From contig CAQOYX010000002.1 in assembly GCA_948852375.1 (NCBI GenBank), positions 28,267-50,535 on the forward strand: a stretch of DNA of 22,269 nucleotides. Reading direction: 5' to 3'. The notes under the pieces are model-generated. The model was not told where the DNA came from. It saw only the letters and a list, made by a program, of their open reading frames with translations, and did no database searches. Within the stretch, counting starts at the first letter, position 1, and each line of letters starts with the position of its first letter. This document shows positions 21,735-22,269 of this stretch, in pieces. A program made the translations under genes and the position numbers. Source of the stretch: an uncultured Clostridia bacterium. Lineage in GTDB: Bacteria; Bacillota_A; Clostridia; TANB77; CAG-508.

Positions 21735-21828
21735 AAATTCTCTACCTTTACATTATTTTTTGTAAGATAGAATATTTTTAGATTCAATTGCTATTTAATG
21801 TAATTCTTTTCTAAGCATAAAACCCAGT

Positions 21829-21858
21829 TTGTAACTTACCACTATAATTTATTATAAA
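21829..21858 (+). promoter_or_regulatory. Candidate promoter of the plus-strand XRE gene
   Basis: TTGTAA (21829-21834), 18-base spacer, TATAAA (21853-21858), about 30 bases before the start codon. The spacing is slightly long and the match moderate. Confidence 0.45.
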
Positions 21859-21888
21859 ATGATTAAAATGCAGAAAGGAGTTACTTAC

Positions 21889-22152
21889 ATGGGTGTTATT
21901 CGTAAATTAAACGATAATGTAAATATTGTCGGTTCAAATATAAAAAAGATTCGTGAAGAACAACAGCTATCTCAACCAGATTTATGTAGAAAGCTCGAAT
22001 TGCTTGGTGTTACTATGTATATAGCAGACATCTATGAAATAGAAAATAATAAAAGACTCATCAAAGATTTCGAGATTAAAGCATTTTCTATGGCTTTAAA
22101 TGTTAGTCTTGATACATTATATGATGATACCGAAAAATTCTTTGAACACTAA
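21889..22152 (+). CDS. Small XRE-family helix-turn-helix regulator
   Basis: The only clear plus-strand gene. ATG 21889 has AAAGGAG 8 bases upstream; an upstream start at 21859 would lack a ribosome binding site. The 87-residue product has an HTH domain (IVGSNIKKIREEQQLSQPDLCRKLELLGVTMYIADIYEIENNKRLIKDFEIKAFSMALNVSLDTLY). This variant, with a longer turn before the recognition helix, is common in Firmicute mobile elements. Being divergent from the receiver operon, it may regulate the shared intergenic region. CGG occurs in it only out of phase (GTC GGT). Confidence 0.85.
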   Translation: MGVIRKLNDNVNIVGSNIKKIREEQQLSQPDLCRKLELLGVTMYIADIYEIENNKRLIKDFEIKAFSMALNVSLDTLYDDTEKFFEH

Positions 22153-22269
22153 TTGATTATTAGTGTTTTTTTGTATATCTTTTTCAATATTTTCTAATAC
22201 TTTATATATAAAATCTTTTATAATTCTATCTCTATTTACTTTATATTTCAATGTTCTAAAAAAACTATT
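22117..22269 (-). CDS. Possible C-terminal end of a gene entering from the right (50 codons)
   Basis: An open minus-strand frame enters at the window edge (NSFFRTLKYKVNRDRIIKDF, then IYKVLENIEKDIQKN) and stops at TAA 22119-22117, overlapping the 3' end of the plus-strand gene and its terminator. The composition resembles real protein up to about 22170; the last 17 codons are antisense to the other gene. It is too short to assign. Confidence 0.35.
   Translation of the reverse strand, partial: NSFFRTLKYKVNRDRIIKDFIYKVLENIEKDIQKNTNNQLVFKEFFGIII
22146..22172 (+). terminator. Intrinsic terminator of the plus-strand XRE gene
   Basis: ACACTAAT and ATTAGTGT (8 perfect pairs) around TGATT, followed by a T run. 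The stop codon lies within the stem. Confidence 0.85.

Overview
The window is a very AT-rich stretch whose codon use, strong AGGAGG-type ribosome binding sites and gene families point to a low-GC Firmicute, probably an uncultured gut-type Clostridia or Bacilli lineage. It is the interior of a conjugative element (integrative element or plasmid). No integrase, replication gene, tRNA, rRNA, insertion sequence or CRISPR array is visible. Almost everything is on the minus strand, so the layout is best read from right to left.

Right end (22269 to 19500): a small plus-strand XRE repressor with its terminator; a divergent cassette of a receiver-only response regulator, two paralogous proteins of unknown function and a stand-alone RNA polymerase alpha-CTD-like protein; then a second XRE repressor behind a perfect 25-bp palindrome. 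Transfer block 1 (19443 to 13309): ParB-like protein, ribbon-helix-helix protein, HUH relaxase, VirD4 coupling ATPase, VirB2-like membrane protein and a coiled-coil membrane protein. Block 2 (13255 to 9807): polytopic VirB6/TrbL-like protein, two cytosolic proteins, an extended VirB2-like protein, a PrgI-type protein and a VirB4 N-domain-like protein. Block 3 (9748 to 4626): VirB4 ATPase, M23 cell-wall hydrolase, CpaE/ParA-like ATPase and small membrane proteins. Left end (4612 to 1): XRE repressor, tandem-OB SSB, Spo0E-like peptide, nitroreductase, small regulators, an ADP-ribosyltransferase-like protein and a secreted membrane-anchored protein cut by the window edge.

The main discovery is in decoding. 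Five core transfer genes (virD4, virB4, the VirB6-like gene and both VirB2-like genes) are interrupted at 12 points. At all 12 the reading frame meets an in-frame CGG codon, and skipping exactly its first C restores the correct protein with a glycine (GGA 10 times, GGT once, GGC once). The restored residues include the Gly of the VirD4 Walker A motif. I found no in-frame CGG read as arginine anywhere in the window, while CGG straddling two codons occurs at least 11 times without harm. This is what is expected if CGG is an unassigned codon read by +1 frameshifting, or if CGGN is read as a four-base Gly codon. I know of no bacterial precedent; the closest case I know is Perkinsus mitochondrial cox1.

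The second discovery is a five-copy promoter cassette. A 16-bp box (GGG-N8-GGGAA) abuts the -35 of a 17-bp-spaced sigma-A promoter, and a stable hairpin lies downstream. In four of the five copies the hairpin sits at the very start of the transcript. One copy precedes each block, usually within a few bases of the preceding stop codon. It probably co-regulates the element, with attenuation or antitermination at the hairpins.
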